DNA of 31,011 bases from Phoronis australis (lineage: Eukaryota > Phoronida > Phoronidae). The notes beneath the pieces are model-generated. The model had not been told where the DNA came from and made no database searches. It saw only the letters and a list, made by a program, of their open reading frames with translations. A program made the position numbers and the translations under genes. The DNA lies in assembly GCA_002633005.1 (NCBI GenBank), contig NMRA01000336.1:430301-461311 (forward strand), written 5' to 3'. Position 1 is the first letter of the stretch, and each line of letters opens with the position of its first letter. This document shows positions 21,184 to 30,247 of this stretch, in pieces.

Positions 21184-21850
21184 CCATTTTTCCTGTTCTT
21201 GAGTCTTGTTTTTTGCCTCCACCCCTCGATCAACCAAACTATTCTGAGGATGACTTTGAAAATTGGTGTATTTGTTGACAATAACGCATTCGACTACTGC
21301 GGCATCTCCTAGTGGTAGTTTTGTTTTGTTTTGTGCACATAGCTGCATCTCCTAAACTCGCTGCAGGATCTTTATTAAATTTAGTAATTGTATTTATATG
21401 AAGCTAACAACAGATGACGACGTCTCTCAGACGGATCCAATGAAGGCTGTGTCCCAAATTGGCAATTTCATTATTTTTTGTTTTCCTTTGTTTCTCTGAA
21501 GTTCATTGACAGATTTTTATGAAGTCGCTTAAATAGCTTTCTTTTTGAAATGATAGCATGTACCCATTTTGAGATGGATTGAATTTTTTTTCGCCCTCTG
21601 GCGGCTATTTTTGTGAAACAAATAAACAACCCTAGAAGCACTCCGTTTGCGGTGTATTCATGGGCACAATGCAACGTTCCGCGTTGCTCTTGTGAAAATT
21701 TACAGATGTTTTCCTGATGAGAAGGGGTCTGCAGCCAAATGTCCTTAACCCTTTGAAGTAGCTTTGTGAAAGCTGTGTTCCTATGGAGGGGACGACAAAT
21801 GATCTGAATACCACTGTGACTCTAGTGGCAAAAGCACCACCTTCTCAATT

Positions 21851-22321
21851 CGGACGGGTTTGACACAGTCTCCGCCATGTAATGGTCATTTTTGTGTTAC
21901 TAAAAACACCCATAGAAGCACACCGTTTGTGGTGCTGTCGCTACAAGTTTCCCTTGTTTGAAAAACAAGTGGTACATATACTTTTTTGACTTGTTTACTA
22001 ATTATTTTCAAAAGTTTGAGCTTGATGACACTCCTTTTTAAAGAATAAAAATACCTTTTCGGTGAGAAAGATACAGCAATTGATTCTTGAGTATGTAAAT
22101 GGTTGCATCAAAACAGTGCTCTTCGTCCACATGAAGTATAGCAGAGACCATCCCAGTAAATTTAGAAATCTTCTTTTACTCACTATTTCTCACTTCCGGG
22201 AGCTACGTCAATGAATGTAAAATGGATGGAATAGGCAAACACTTTCAGTGCATGTTTTCTCTTTTGTATGTGTGAGACAAATGCATGTCAAGTTAATAAA
22301 ATTATTTCTTTTGTCTTATAG
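21851..22321. other. no recognised gene between satellite and exon I
   Basis: The first 120 bases (ATGGTCATTTTTGTG...) may be a decayed last monomer. The rest is AT-rich and ends in an acceptor-like TTTTGTCTTATAG. Confidence 0.4.
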
Positions 22322-22438
22322 TACTATAGAGACTAAGGCAAAATCAAACTTGGGTGAAGCCACACCTGTCCATCCTCCACTAAAAAGTATGAGCGTGGTG
22401 TCCCAGCAAAGTCCAGTTATCCCCACCAATTGAGCAAT
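22322..22438 (+). pseudogene. BIRC6: possible BIRC6-like exon I, first of the second block
   Basis: After the acceptor the frame reads TIETKAKSNLGEATPVHPPL, KSMSVVSQQSPVIPTN and then TGA (22431-22433). A donor-like GTATGA follows at 22439. Human BIRC6, just upstream of the region matched by exon J, has ELESNLAVVNG and ISVIQHESPADVQ, so SNL and SVxxxxSP fit in order. The similarity is short and the phase into exon J does not match, so this call is tentative. Confidence 0.4.
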
Positions 22439-23153
22439 GTATGAAGCGTAAAATGATGGCTTTTTAAAGTTTGTTTCAAAAAGCGCTCTAGAACGTATAT
22501 TTTTGCAGATATTCAAATCAGTTGTGTTATGCAACCAAAATAAGGTTTTAAAAATTTTGTTTTTTGCAGCTTTAATCCTTGGAATTTTAAAAGCGGAAAT
22601 GGTGGTAATTCTCCTAACTTAACGATTGATTGTAAAAATCGTCATACGTACCCCACTGTTAGTTGTAATGACTAATATTGTTCATGCTGCCTATATTGTA
22701 CCACCATACGATCACCTGTTTGATTTTATTTATATCCATCTATTCGGCAGTCTGTATCATACCTTTGGCAAAGAGCGCATCGCTTGAAACGTGGGGAATA
22801 TTTTAATGTATTTTAGTACCGACGCTAGGCGTTTTACTTTTATTGTTTTTGTTATTTTATATTTATCTGTCGGTAACTGCACGGCATTCCAGCATCTATT
22901 TGATTTATTTAATAACGATTGATAAATAACTCAAAACGATAAATGGAAAATCCTGTCACAAATTGTTTTTCGAGGCTTTGATCACTGAAGCACAACAATT
23001 TTGGAAATTGGTGGACAAGTTGCAAAGAAGCAAAATCCCGCAAAAGGTATGCCAAGAGCATGCAGGTAGATAAACATGATTTAAGTCACTCGGGTGGCAG
23101 CGTTGTTTGTTTAAAGTTAAACAATTTTTTCTTTAAGTTTACGTTTACTTCAG
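22439..23153. other. intron I-J
   Basis: AT-rich, no feature recognised. It ends in the acceptor TTTACTTCAG. Confidence 0.5.
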
Positions 23154-23456
23154 TATTCTCAGAGACAGTTCCGCTTCTGAATGAAATACCCGTGAGAACA
23201 TGCTTTATCGATAAATCCGAGGAGTCAATACGCTCAGTCTTTGTGCTGCCTCGTAAACTTGGCTCATCTCAGGAGGAGGATGAGCCGTTATCACCAAAAA
23301 TGAGTGAAAAGGTTGAATTAGGGGTTTTAGAAAGACAATTTGCAGTGACAACGAATGCTGGATTTATTCGCATATACAACCTGGCTACTCTGGAGTCGCT
23401 GACAGATTTGTCGTCAGCAGATGGTGACACCTATGTCTCTCTCACTTAATGTAATG
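23154..23456 (+). pseudogene. BIRC6: BIRC6-like exon J, Tyr codon replaced by TAA
   Basis: It reads ETVPLLNEIPVRTCFIDKSE, ESIRSVFVLPRKL, LERQFAVTTNAGFIRIYNLA, SADGDTYVSLT. Human has DTITSLILLPPDIL, LGHLVITTQGGYVKILDLSN, EEQDTFVSVIYC. This is the last part of the N-terminal WD40-type beta-propeller. Where human has the Tyr of VIYC, the codon is TAA (23447-23449), followed in frame by Cys-Asn and a phase-1 donor GTAACA that joins exon K correctly as Gly. One lesion in about 100 codons. Confidence 0.92.
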
Positions 23457-24504
23457 GTAACAACTGTTTATGTTTTAATTTAAATGATCGCCATATATTT
23501 CGATTTTCGTGTTCTAAACATTTATTTTTTTCAAGCCAAATATTGTAGCCAGTCTTCCCTCTATAGAACAAGCAGCATGAGATTGCTCACTGATTGCATT
23601 ATTCTTTCATGAACACACTTCTTCTGGGCCGTTTTTTTCTCTTGCTCTACATTTCTTTTCTCACATGTTCTATTCCCCACAAACTCCATTACGTTTTTCG
23701 TACAAACAGCACAAAACACGTAATTCGTAGATGGTGTATGAGATAGGACATACTGTTCATGAGAAGTTCGCTCTGGAGAAAAGAACTCTTAGTAAATTTG
23801 TGGCGGATGATGACTAGCTAGCCTGATATAGCAGAAAATGGTTACCAACACAAGGGGCTGTATGAGACCTTGATTTCTATGTCACATGCTCCCAGTGTTA
23901 GACCCTTGTTATGAGAGTCCCTCAGGAAGCGGTGGGGGCTGTTCTGGTGGGACAGGTGACTCATATCGCCACCTAGCTGTATCAGGAGTTATTTTGTCAC
24001 CATGGGTTGCATAGGGAAACAGTTTTACTAAGTGAAAAGACCATTTTATAGTTCATGTGGTTAGATGGGATGTGCTTTTACAAAAGTTATAAATTTCCTC
24101 CTCGTCCTCTAGAGGTCACTGCTATCCGAATTCCCATGTCATCAGTCGCCACGTTGCTATTTGGAAGTCTCCCATTGTTCGTGCCCTGTGTTCAGGTAAG
24201 TGATGTTCAGCAGATGCTGTGCACAGGCAATTATGGTCCATCATAATAGTTCAATGTAAAATATTTCTATATGTCCATTGAATTCCTATCAGCAATCTAT
24301 GAATTTCTATGAATTGTATGGTGTAAATGGTAGATAATGTATCATATTAATGGTTGATATCTTGTTGCCTTCCACCATAAAGCCCGACCTCTGATTTAGA
24401 CCACTTATCATAATAAGACTTACCTTGGCTGACTCCTCATTTAGATTAGATGTGATTTCTTGGCTTGCAAAGAACTGACAGGTCTTCGCTGTTTGTGGCC
24501 ATCC
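23457..24504. other. intron J-K, left part
   Basis: No gene is recognised. At about 24105-24195 an open stretch reads PLEVTAIRIPMSSVATLLFG, SLPLFVPCVQ and ends in a good donor GTAAGT at 24196. This could be a cryptic or foreign exon, but I cannot match it to BIRC6, and exon J already joins exon K in phase without it. Confidence 0.35.
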
Positions 24505-25150
24505 CGGGTGAGAATTTGACACGTTTGACACGCTCTAAAAACATGGAGTATTGGAACGCTCTAAAAACGTGTCGAACGTGTAAAACGTGGCGTGTCAAAC
24601 ATGTAAAATGTAGCGTGTCAAACGTGTCAAGAACGTGGCAAAAACGTGTAATTTTCGTTCCAATACTCCACCTTTGACACGCTTATCGTGTCAAACGTGG
24701 CGATAAGCGTGTAAAACGTGGCAATAGCTTGTCGAACGTGGCGTGCCAAAACGTGGCAAAAACGTGGCACTTTTGACACGCTAGTGTGTCGAACGTGGCG
24801 ATAAGCGTGTAAAACGTGGCGATAGCGTGTCGAACGTGGCGTGCCAAAACGTGGCATAAACGTGGCACTTTTGACACGCTAGCGTGTCAAACGTGGCGAT
24901 AGCGTGTCGAATGTGGCTTGCCAAAACATGGCAAAAACGTGGCACTTTTGACACCCTAGCGTGTCAAACGTGGCGCTTTTGACACGCTAGCCTGTAATCT
25001 GTGTCATTGCCATGGTAGCGACCCTACATTTAGCCTGAGGCCGTACTGTACAAGCCATAATGTTCTTGTTTATAGCAGCTCACCATCCACCATGGGAATC
25101 CATACTGAAAGCAAATGTATAAAGGGATTTCTTCTTTAGTCACAGTTAAT
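24505..25150 (-). repeat. palindrome-word element, copy 2 with expanded satellite
   Basis: In inverted orientation to 2040-2376, it starts CCCGGGTGAGAATTTGACAC and ends around AAAGGGATTTCTTCTTTAG. Its core (24510-25000) is almost entirely built of the words GTGTCAAAC, GTGTAAAACGTGGC, GTGTCGAACGTGGC, TGCCAAAACGTGGC and TTTTGACACGCTAGCGTG. The TTTGACAC marker recurs at 24673, 24772, 24870, 24947 and 24978 (spacings 99, 98, 77 and 31). TTTGACACGCTAGCGTGTCAAA at 24870 is a perfect 22-bp palindrome. No frame of significance is present. Confidence 0.85.
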
Positions 25151-25984
25151 TGTTACTGTTGATGTAAATAATCCAAAATGTGATAATGACATAGAATCAT
25201 TAAAAGGATAATGTAACTATCCAACTCTTACCACATACTGTTGTCACTAAATTTCATTTCATCTAGAATAACATTAACACAGAAATAAGAAAATGGTTCA
25301 ACATACAAATTTGAAGTGCTTAAGCTGCTATATATATGCGTGTAAGTCTAAGCTTTTGAGTCAGGCCAGTTGCTTGAAGACAGTTTATGAAGTAAAGAAC
25401 AGACGCACTTTGTAACATCTTTGAATTACCAAGAGTGATTCAACATTTGTCATAACATTGAGTTCATGTTGATTTTGCAGCCCAAACCTCTACACACAAT
25501 GTCTTATCCTCATTCAAGCTGACACAAAATGTGAGTTGATCCAATAACAACAATATTATGAATTGATATACTACTGAAGATGAGAGGCGTTCCAACTTCA
25601 TATATTAACTGCATAGTCAACAATTTCTACTGACTTGTTTTCTGTTACAATCAAACTTACCTGTAAAAAGAAGGACCATTTGCAAGAAAAGTTTATCAAG
25701 CCACTGTCATCCAGAGTATATACATAGTTACTAAACTTCTGTTAGAGCTGCACCACACTCGAAAACCATACTTCAAGTGCTCTCCTGACTCGACTGCACT
25801 CTCTGACAGCTAAACCAACTCTAACTTTGGATATTTGAATAGGCAGTGAAAACTTTTGTTGCAAACTCTTTGATGTTATTAAGGGAACATGTTTAATCAT
25901 TCAAATTGGGTGATTACCTCCCAGTGGCCTTTTCAGAACTGCCAAGCCTATTTAAATTGTATCTTTATTGAAGAGTTCTATCAT
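25151..25984. other. intron J-K, middle
   Basis: AT-rich, no gene, RNA or repeat recognised. Confidence 0.5.
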
Positions 25985-26292
25985 ATTTTACACGTTCGAC
26001 ACGCTAGCGTGTCAAAATTTTACACGTTTGACACCGTAGCGTGTCACATTTTACACGTTTGATATGCTAGCGTGTCAAACTTTACACGTTTGACACGCTA
26101 ACGTGGCAAACTTTTCACGTTTGACACGCTAACGTGGCAAACTTTACACGTTTGACACACTAGCGTATCATATTTTTACACGTTTTACACGTTAACGTGG
26201 CAATTTTGACACGTATTACACTTTTTTTTACATGTTTGACACGTTTGACACGCTCAAAAGCGTGTCAAACTTGTAAAATTCTCACTCGGGAT
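25985..26292 (+). repeat. palindrome-word satellite, copy 3
   Basis: Seven or more units of about 34 bp follow one another, each of the form TTTTACACGTTTGACACGC plus TA(G/A)CGTG(T/G)CAAAC. Each unit contains a near-perfect 24-bp palindrome (GTTTGACACGCTAGCGTGTC plus AAAC). The array ends in GTAAAATTCTCACTCGGGAT, the same terminus as copies 1 and 2. The unique flank of copies 1 and 2 (CCATGGGAATCC etc.) is missing, so this is a truncated or satellite-only copy. Confidence 0.85.
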
Positions 26293-26548
26293 ACTTGAAT
26301 ACATTGAATAACCTGCTTAGTTGACTTAAGCTATTAAGCATGCTTTTGTGCTATAATGAATTCATCAAACCTAATAAAAATCACTTCTAATCTGAGTAAG
26401 GGGGAATTTGAGACTAATTTTGTAATGATAACCAGTCTCAATTGAAAGTAATCGTTTTGACCAAAGGCAACTTTACGACATCTCCAGCTTCCAAGAATTG
26501 GTGCAGTGTTGTGTGTTTGTCTCATTTTGATTTCCCTCTGCTGCGTAG

Positions 26549-26722
26549 GTGTGGATCGCCTCTGTGCTGCAACAGACTTGGACAAGCTGCACTTCCTGCA
26601 GATAGGGCGGCCTGGCTTGGACTTCCCTGGCGGACAGATGGCTAGTCTGACTAGCAATCTTGCTCTAGTCTCATCCATGGAATCCACGTCAGCTGCAGAA
26701 CTGCGCTCGTTTAGTTCTTTAG
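26549..26722 (+). pseudogene. BIRC6: BIRC6-like exon K
   Basis: After acceptor CTGCTGCGTAG, with the phase set by exon J, it reads GVDRLCAATDLDKLHFLQIG then RPGLDFPGGQMASLTSNLAL to SSLG before donor GTAAGA. Human reads GTDRLCACTKGGELHFLQIG: DRLCAxT and LHFLQIG are identical. This closes the N-terminal beta-propeller. The exon is open for 58 codons with no lesion. Its downstream phase (1) should meet exon L. Confidence 0.94.
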
Positions 26723-27159
26723 GTAAGATGGCAAAGACTGGGATTGTATTTTATTTCCACTATTTTGTCCATGTGTTGCATATTAGCCATGATTACAGTG
26801 CACGTGAAAAATATTTTATAAAGTTTCTTTCAATTATTACTGTATGTCATGTCGTGCCTTTCCAGTTAACCTCTCCGATTGTGGATTTCGCTTGCACTCA
26901 GCTGTCGTGACAGGGAATTTTTGCTGTGGTCAGTTGCTATGACACAGATTAATGTGTCGTGTTATTTTTGGCGTGAACTGTACATCTATTGGACAGTAAG
27001 CATTATCATGCACATTCCAATTTCTGTTTGGGCAACCACCTCTCCATCTCCCAACTTCATTGATGAAACCTCATAAAATTTTGCCAACATTTTCCAATTA
27101 AGGTATTAGTGAGACACCAGTTTTCAAACAAATCAACATGTGATGCGCACCATGTGGCA

Positions 27160-27200
27160 ATTAATTTTTATGTGCCACCTAGTGGCCATTTTTATTATTT
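27160..27200 (+). repeat. fragment of 140-bp monomer (type b)
   Basis: TGTGCCACCTAGTGGCCATT is followed by TTTATTATTTTTGAG, like the type-b monomer at 21170 and 30903. At 27172-27185 the minus strand reads CCACTAGGTGGCAC, again a full match to the CTCF consensus. Sequence around it is too decayed to define the insert. Confidence 0.7.
27172..27185 (-). promoter_or_regulatory. CTCF-consensus match in monomer fragment
   Basis: CCACTAGGTGGCAC on the minus strand fits CCASYAGRKGGCRS at every position. It is embedded in a decayed repeat, with the core intact while flanks have diverged. Confidence 0.5.
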
Positions 27201-27658
27201 TTGAGTACGTGGTATTACCAAAAGAGATTCACCATATCTGTGAAGTCAGAAGTAACTTTTTTCATTAGTGACTCTCAAAAAAGACTATTTGATTTGTTGG
27301 ATTTGATAAGAAGTGTCATATTTGACAATTTAACTGAATTACATGCTCGTCAAATTATTTAAAAGAAAATCAGCCACGAACTATTGACCAAGGCACATTC
27401 CCAAGATGTGTCAAAAAACGAATGGTATTGCACATTAGGTATTGCCCCATCTGAGTAAAAACGAAACTTGTGTAACTATTATTTCGATGGTCTCACGTGA
27501 TCCTAGTAAACTGCCATCATTAGCTTGTGTGTGTAGAAGTTCAGGTGCACTTAAAACTGACTTCAACAGTTTGCATACTGTACAACTGTATAGTCATTTC
27601 AGTGACTGAGGTTCATACAAATACAACCCTATGGAACCGTGTAGTAATGTGTGAATAG

Positions 27659-27902
27659 AGAACGTCAATATTCTCCTTCACTAAAGACCTTCTTGTTGAC
27701 CAGCGCCTTACCACCGATCTGCTGCAAAAACACTACACGAATTGAGATTGTTTGAGAACCTGATGCCACGCTAATTGGCCACGCTGCCGCCATGTTGGTA
27801 CGAGATCCAGCAGGAGCAACAGCAGCAACGTCATCCTCAGCATCTCCAGCAACAGGGGGAGCTTCTGTAGCACACACGCACCTGGAAACTGCAGCAAGAT
27901 AG
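27659..27902 (+). pseudogene. BIRC6: BIRC6-like exon L with frameshift and two stops
   Basis: First frame: DLLVDQRLTTDLLQKHYT, like human DLLVDQPFTLEILTSLVEL. A one-base loss near 27738 moves the match to the next frame: ELRLFENLMPR, stop TAA (27772-27774), LATLPPCWYEIQQEQQQQR, HPQHLQQQGELL, stop TAG (27868-27870), HTRTWKLQQD, then donor GTAGGT. Human reads ELTRFETLTPRFSATVPPCW, VEVQQEQQQRRHPQHL and AAQHTRTWKLQ. The region leads into a beta-sandwich domain of BIRC6. The TAG stands where human has Gln. The 5' border is uncertain. Three lesions in one exon make sequencing error alone a weak explanation. Confidence 0.92.
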
Positions 27903-28032
27903 GTAGGTGATATTGAATAATATGATTCATTAAGCTCTCACTGTATTTTTCTGTAAGCAGTTTGAGAAAAAGGTCGTTCACAAACTAGGAGGCGTTGCCT
28001 TACAGTTTTAGTTGAACTCTCCTCTTTCCCAG

Positions 28033-28750
28033 TGTCAGAATACAGACTGACAAATGTTTTTAGTTGCATTGTTTCATTTTGCTTTGTTGTTCTGTTTGAT
28101 TGACATGACCTCTGAGTTAAGTACAATGATGATGTAATTTGTTTACTGCAGAATAGTATGGAACTTTCTAGTAGACTGAGTTCAGTAGTGATAAATGTAA
28201 TTTGTTCACTGCAGTATAGTGTGGAACTTTCTAGAAGACTCTAGCATGACAGTGATTAATGCAGTCTGGAATATTCTTGAGACTAGTACATTTTTGTAGA
28301 ATGGTTGGGTAGATTCTGGAATGTTCTTGAATGTGCTTGAATTGATGTAGGCTATAAATACACTAGCACGGGTTTGTGTTCTTCAAATAATCAGCAGTTC
28401 AAGAAAGTCAATAAGGAGAACTACAGTTGAGTTGCAGTGAAGAGAATCAGCAGTTACAGCGATAGTCAATAGAGAGCCAGCTATAGAGACAGCAGGTTAT
28501 TGAATCGACAAGAGTAACAGTTGCTGAACGTGTCTCAGATGTTCATCACAAGTCAAGGCTAATTCGCAGCACTGGCTGGAGCATAAACAGACATTACGTC
28601 GGACGTTTTGTTTGAGTAAGCTTGTGAATGTACGGTCGGGATTAATAAAAGATTAACTCGAACCAGTCTTCAGTCTATCATCACGCCGAAAGCTATTAGC
28701 ACCGGTCTGTTACAACCTGCGCCCACCCACACACGGGGAAAAATGTAACA
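28033..28750 (+). mobile_element. solo LTR 2, inverted relative to LTR 1
   Basis: A 718-bp LTR of the same family as 11673-12445, here on the plus strand in the intron between exons L and M. It begins TGTCAGAATACAGACTGACA and ends GGGGAAAAATGTAACA. Flanks CCCAG (28028-28032) and CGCAG (28751-28755) agree at four of five bases, a decayed target duplication. It has a TATA box (TATAAATA, 28353-28360) and AATAAA (28644-28649). Near its 5' end a block is duplicated with a period of about 63 bp (28132 and 28195, ATGTAATTTGTT and CTGCAG). No internal retrotransposon genes remain. Confidence 0.88.
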
Positions 28751-29349
28751 CGCAGTAGTAAAGAATGTATTTTGTGATCAATCTACTTCTGGAAAGGTCA
28801 GTTAAGAGCTGGGTAGGTGCGAGCAAAGGACATTGGAATGTCACACATACAGACAATTGACCAGCTTGACAAACTTAATGGTCTCAGCACATTTACTCAC
28901 TTTGGAGCATTCGGAATACTTAATTGTCATAAGAAATACAGTTGTGTGGAAAGGTATGACTGGCATAGCAGCAGTGAAGAAAAGGAAGGTTGATGTCTGG
29001 CAGATGTGTGGCGCTGTGGGTAAATCTATCACAGAGTGGCATTTTAATATTTGGGAGGGTGCTACTGAAAGGATCTCTTCTAGTCAAAACGTGGGCAAAT
29101 TTTGCAACATGATCTCTGTGTTAGTTTTTTTTTCTCTTTTTCTTCGTTGTAGTGTGATGAATTTTGCTTGTAGCTGCTTGTTTTGGTGCTCAATAGTATA
29201 TTTACAACAAAGTAAAAAGCAGTATTTTCCCAAATAAGGTTAAGATTGAGAATGTTCTGTCTTCTGAAAAAGGCTAAAATTTAGTTGATGATCCCTGAGT
29301 TAATATTGACAATAAAGTTATAGTAAGTATTCACTTGTCATTTTCCTAG
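28751..29349. other. intron L-M, right part
   Basis: No gene is recognised. A 134-codon plus-strand frame (28833-29237) has no motif I know and overlaps a minus-strand frame. It ends in the acceptor CATTTTCCTAG. Confidence 0.4.
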
Positions 29350-29845
29350 CACCAGCTGGAGCGAGCATCTTCTAGAGATTACCCTGCCATGGCCTTCTTG
29401 TATTGGCCACATTGATTTGAAGTTCTTGCTGCACCCACTCTGCACAGATCGACCTCACACAGAGGTCACCTTGCTTAGGCAAAACGTGGGCAAGATCGGT
29501 CGCAAGGTCTCCAGCCACCAGCACTGCAACAGCAGCAGTAATGGTAACGACGCAATTTCTGAGGATGTTACTGACAATGATAACAATATCGCTAGTCTAA
29601 AACAGGGGACTTCCACACTGGACATTGCAGCTGCGGCACAGCAGGCATTTTACTCGGACGTCAACAATGTGTCGGAGCCAGAGTTCCTGGCATAGCACAA
29701 TGTGAAGATCCTGTACGGTCTGCTAGACTTGATGTCACAGGTTGACCTGTCTGGTCAGAGTGGACTGGTCACCTTGCTGAAAACCATGTCTAGGTCATTT
29801 TTGATCCACATCAAGGCTCTGTTGATGGAAAAGGAACAAGAAAAG
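29350..29845 (+). pseudogene. BIRC6: BIRC6-like exon M with in-frame TAG
   Basis: The last two bases of exon L plus C give Ser, then TSWSEHLLEITLPWPSCIGH, IDLKFLLHPLCTDRPHTEVT, LLRQNVGKIGRK. Human reads NSWDEHVFELVLPKACMVGH, VDFKFVLNSN, IQVTLLKNKAPGLGK. This is a beta-sandwich (discoidin/carbohydrate-binding-like) domain that follows the propeller. A Ser/Asn-rich insert follows, then EFLA, TAG (29693-29695), HNVKILYGLLDLMSQVDLSG and SRSFLIHIKAL, matching human ASGLDLSGHAG and YRSFLIHVKAV. The donor is GTGAGT at 29846. The TAG is the only lesion in 165 codons; similarity continues past it in the same frame. Confidence 0.94.
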
Positions 29846-30247
29846 GTGAGTGTGACTATGGTGAACTCGCGTGCAGCAGCAGCTTGGCATTTTATTCAAA
29901 AATTTATGGTATGCAGCAATTTGAGTGTGTTCATTTCTATTGTGACCAGCCGAAAGACATTCATGTGCATTTCACTTAAACAATAGGTGATGTGTGGTTT
30001 TTGTTTTTGTGAATTCTACTCTTCTATTTTGTTAATTAATTTCAGGATGGGGACCACTTGAAACCCTCACAATAATGTAGTATTTTCATTAGAATGCATG
30101 GCGTGTTTAAATCAATCTTTAACGTTCATAAAGCTCAATTATACATCACCATAAAATTGCCTATTATTCCCCTAATGCAACGTAAAGTCATGTAACAAGT
30201 TTGCTTCGCCAACTTCAAACAACCATTATGATCCACCTGACTTGTAG
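29846..30247. other. intron M-N
   Basis: AT-rich, no feature recognised. It ends in the acceptor CACCTGACTTGTAG. Confidence 0.6.

Larger units (their letters stand above)
20402..21850 (+). repeat. trimeric array of about 140-bp monomers, copy A
   Basis: A head segment (TATGTGCGCAC, GGACGCATTATGCC, then TCTATCTCCAAAACCC) is followed by monomers whose cores are seen at 20602, 20754, 20888, 21027, 21170, 21302, 21449, 21591 and 21815. Spacing is mostly 132-152 bp. Cores fall into three types: a (GTGCCCCCTAGTGGCAATTT), b (GCGCCACCTAGTGGCCATTT) and c (ATCTCCTAGTGGTAGTTTTG). They repeat in the order a-b-c with a period of about 414-425 bp, so the array has a higher-order trimer structure. The left units are closest to copy B at 30555; the right ones are increasingly decayed. 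No coding potential is seen. Confidence 0.85.
26723..27658. other. intron K-L
   Basis: No gene is recognised. It contains a fragment of the 140-bp monomer family near 27160-27200 (listed separately). Confidence 0.5.

Noticed and set aside
24627-24877. Short repetitive proteins (RHVRHAIATFYTLIATFDT type) on the minus strand
   Set aside because: They are translations of the palindrome-word satellite; the frame is open only because the unit lacks stops.
24870-24891. T-box (Brachyury) palindrome
   Set aside because: TTTGACACGCTAGCGTGTCAAA has the shape of the T-site palindrome but the half-site is GCGTGTCA, not AGGTGTGA; the resemblance is to symmetry only.
24505-26292. CRISPR-like array
   Set aside because: Units are palindromic words with no unique spacers of constant size, and the host is an animal.
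26334-26687. A minus-strand 117-codon gene
   Set aside because: It overlaps exon K on the opposite strand, has no motif, and exon K has clear homology.
12681-29695. A variant genetic code in which TAA/TAG are read as an amino acid
   Set aside because: The stops replace Trp, Tyr and Gln-like positions without a single consistent residue, single-base frameshifts occur too, and the window otherwise looks like ordinary animal DNA.
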